Source: DATJQF01 sp035505995 (GTDB taxonomy: Bacteria; Bacteroidota; Bacteroidia; Bacteroidales; FEN-979). From it: a stretch of DNA of 18,117 bases. The notes below the pieces were generated by a model. The model made no database searches, was not told where the DNA came from, and worked only from the letters and a program-made list of their open reading frames with translations. The position numbers and the translations under genes are program-made. Below are positions 16,604-18,117 of the stretch, one piece after another (the stretch's first letter is position 1; each line of letters starts with the position of its first letter). The DNA lies in the NCBI GenBank assembly GCA_035505995.1, contig DATJQF010000104.1, positions 1-18,117 on the forward strand, written 5' to 3'.

Positions 16604-17830
16604 ATGCTGTTTTTTGAGATAATATTCTGGCTGCTGGTCTTTATCGTGTTCTATACCTATATAGGGTACGGGATGCTTCTGTATCTCCTGTTGAAGATCA
16701 GGAAACTGCGCGGAAGGTCTTCCGGCCACTTCCTCCCCGGGGAATATGAGCCTGAAGTGACCCTTTTCATCGCGGCCTATAATGAAAGGGAGATGGTGAC
16801 GGCGAAGATGCAGAATTCCCTGGCACTCGATTATCCCCGTCAAAAGCTTAAGATCATATGGGTCACCGATGGTTCGGGCGACGGCACTCCCGACCTTCTC
16901 CGGAAGTTCAATGATATTGAGGTGTTCCATGTTCCGCAACGGAACGGAAAGGTGGGCGCTTTGAACCGGGGGATGCAGTTCGTGAAAACCCCGATCGTGA
17001 TCTTTTCCGATGCCAACACGATGCTCGGCCGTGAATCGGTTCGCCGCATCGTAAACCTGTTCCGGGATCCGGAGGTCGGCTGCGTTTCAGGGGAAAAGCG
17101 CATCCATAACCGGGACAAGGATGCCGCCGCCGGGGCAGGCGAGGGTCTGTACTGGAAGTACGAATCGCAGCTGAAGAAATGGGACGCCGAGCTGTATTCG
17201 GTAGTGGGGGCGGCAGGCGAACTGTTCGCCATCCGTACCGAGCTGTTCCGGGAAATCGAGCCCGATACCTTGCTCGACGACTTCGTCATCTCCCTCCGTG
17301 TTGCCCAGCAGGGATACAGGATCCAATATGACCCGGAGGCATATGCCATCGAAACGGCTTCCGCCAGCGTGGGGGAAGAGCTCAAGCGCAAGATCCGGAT
17401 CTCGGCAGGCGGGATCCAGTCGGTGATCCGGCTCAGCGCCCTCCTCAACATCTACCGTTACGGCGTGCTGTCGTTCCAGTATATTTCACACCGGGTCCTT
17501 CGGTGGACCCTTGCCCCCCTTTCGCTGTTGCTCCTACTGCCCGTGGGCTTTATCCTCGCCTGGCAGGAAGGACTGAGCGGGACCGGCATCTATACCCTGC
17601 TTTTCTGGTTCCAGGCAGCCTTTTACCTGGCCGCCGGAGTGGGCTGGTACCTGGAGAACCGACGGATACGTTTGAAGATCCTGTTTGTTCCCTATTACTT
17701 TTTCATTATGAACCTTTCCGTATTCCTTGGATTCTCAAGGTATATCCAGAGGACGCAGAGCGTGAACTGGGAAAGGGCCCGGCGGGAAACCAGGCAGGAT
17801 CCTGCCGGAGTAAGCAATAACCAAGTATGA
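16604..17830 (+). CDS. Membrane glycosyltransferase family 2
   Basis: A 408-residue membrane enzyme: one N-terminal transmembrane segment (about 3-30), a cytoplasmic GT2 domain (about 48-280) and three C-terminal hydrophobic segments (about 296-375). Catalytic motifs are FIAAYNE, DGSGDGT (89-95), DAN (136-138, DxD position), LLDDF (223-227, ED position) and KRKIRISAGGIQ (around 264-275), which replaces the QxxRW motif in the icaA-unlike branch of this family. It is thus a different subtype from the GT2 enzyme at 12982, not its copy. An in-frame TGA at 16598 makes the ATG at 16604 the first possible start. The stop lies seven bases before the next gene. Confidence 0.9.
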   Translation: MLFFEIIFWLLVFIVFYTYIGYGMLLYLLLKIRKLRGRSSGHFLPGEYEPEVTLFIAAYNEREMVTAKMQNSLALDYPRQKLKIIWVTDGSGDGTPDLLRKFNDIEVFHVPQRNGKVGALNRGMQFVKTPIVIFSDANTMLGRESVRRIVNLFRDPEVGCVSGEKRIHNRDKDAAAGAGEGLYWKYESQLKKWDAELYSVVGAAGELFAIRTELFREIEPDTLLDDFVISLRVAQQGYRIQYDPEAYAIETASASVGEELKRKIRISAGGIQSVIRLSALLNIYRYGVLSFQYISHRVLRWTLAPLSLLLLLPVGFILAWQEGLSGTGIYTLLFWFQAAFYLAAGVGWYLENRRIRLKILFVPYYFFIMNLSVFLGFSRYIQRTQSVNWERARRETRQDPAGVSNNQV

Positions 17831-17837
17831 TGATCCT

Positions 17838-18117
17838 ATGAAACTGATAAAATTCTTTCTTGCGGCTGTCTCCCTGTTCCTGGGATTTAGACCGGTAACG
17901 GCGGTGGCGGCTCATTTTTATATCGAAACTTCCGCCACCCTGGTGGATGGATCCGCCCCCGCGTTCAAAAACCTCAAGCCCGGAGATACGATCTTTTTCC
18001 GGGGTGGGCAGAAAGATCGCCTGCTGATCCGCAATGTAACCGGCGACGCGAAAAAGCCTGTCTTCCTGATGAACTGCGACGGAACCGTCCTGATCAATAC
18101 CGACTGGTATTACGGGA
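17838..18117 (+). CDS. Exported protein with parallel beta-helix-like N terminus (3' end missing)
   Basis: Open from the ATG at 17838 to the window edge (93 codons, no stop). Residues 1 to about 25 form a classical signal peptide: MKLIK, a hydrophobic core FFLAAVSLFLGF and a VTAVAA cleavage region. The mature part contains LKPGDTIFFRGGQKDRLLIRN, here split as a PGDTI turn, a short strand and a following LLIRN strand, then KPVFLMNCDG. This layout is typical of the first coils of right-handed parallel beta-helix proteins (pectate-lyase and alginate-epimerase folds) in Bacteroidota. Such proteins often cleave, epimerise or bind polysaccharide outside the cytoplasm, which fits the glycosyltransferase neighbours. 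Only the first coils are visible, so the enzyme class is open. Confidence 0.75.
   Translation, partial: MKLIKFFLAAVSLFLGFRPVTAVAAHFYIETSATLVDGSAPAFKNLKPGDTIFFRGGQKDRLLIRNVTGDAKKPVFLMNCDGTVLINTDWYYG

Noticed and set aside
1..18117. tRNA, rRNA, CRISPR arrays, insertion sequences
   Set aside because: No cloverleaf-like or ribosomal sequence, no spaced short repeats, no transposase or terminal inverted repeats were seen; the only repeats are the paralogous NRPS domains.

Overview
The window is 18.1 kb of densely packed, single-strand (+) coding DNA with a G+C content that looks to be in the mid-to-high 50s (estimated by eye). It carries the 3' part of one large gene, eight complete genes and the 5' part of a tenth. 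Start codons mostly lack a clear Shine-Dalgarno sequence and several follow A-rich stretches. The last gene looks like an exported parallel beta-helix protein of a kind common in Bacteroidota. I therefore lean tentatively towards a relatively high-G+C member of the Bacteroidota, but there is no phylogenetic marker gene here.

Left half (1-12059) is a non-ribosomal peptide synthetase (NRPS) block: a truncated A-PCP-TE protein, a C-A-PCP-TE protein, an A-PCP-C-A-PCP protein without TE, and a Sfp-type phosphopantetheinyl transferase that would activate the carrier domains. Three of the four A domains are close paralogues, and the first two proteins share a co-linear duplicated A-PCP-TE block of about 2.14 kb. 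By the ten-residue specificity code read by eye, the lone divergent A domain (first in the third synthetase) matches the asparagine code at nine of ten positions. Two paralogous A domains resemble the glycine code and the truncated one is atypical. The condensation domain of the second synthetase has lost its catalytic histidine (HELIADP instead of HHxxxDG) and its carrier motif is GGYS, so that protein looks functionally diverged.

Right half (12065-17830) is a run of five glycosyltransferases: a soluble-type GT2, a membrane GT2 with a QRRRW motif, two GT4-type enzymes, and a second membrane GT2. The window ends in a secreted beta-helix-like protein (17838 onward), of the type found in polysaccharide lyases and epimerases.

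Genes are separated by 1 to 30 bases or overlap by 4 bases (ATGA), with no gap over 30 bases, so the whole stretch reads as one transcription unit with no visible internal promoter or terminator. The most economical reading is a cell-surface or secreted glycan pathway in which short aminoacyl or peptidyl units (Asn and Gly-like) made by the NRPS block are attached to, or made alongside, a saccharide built by the glycosyltransferases. The physical link is seen; the functional coupling is inference.
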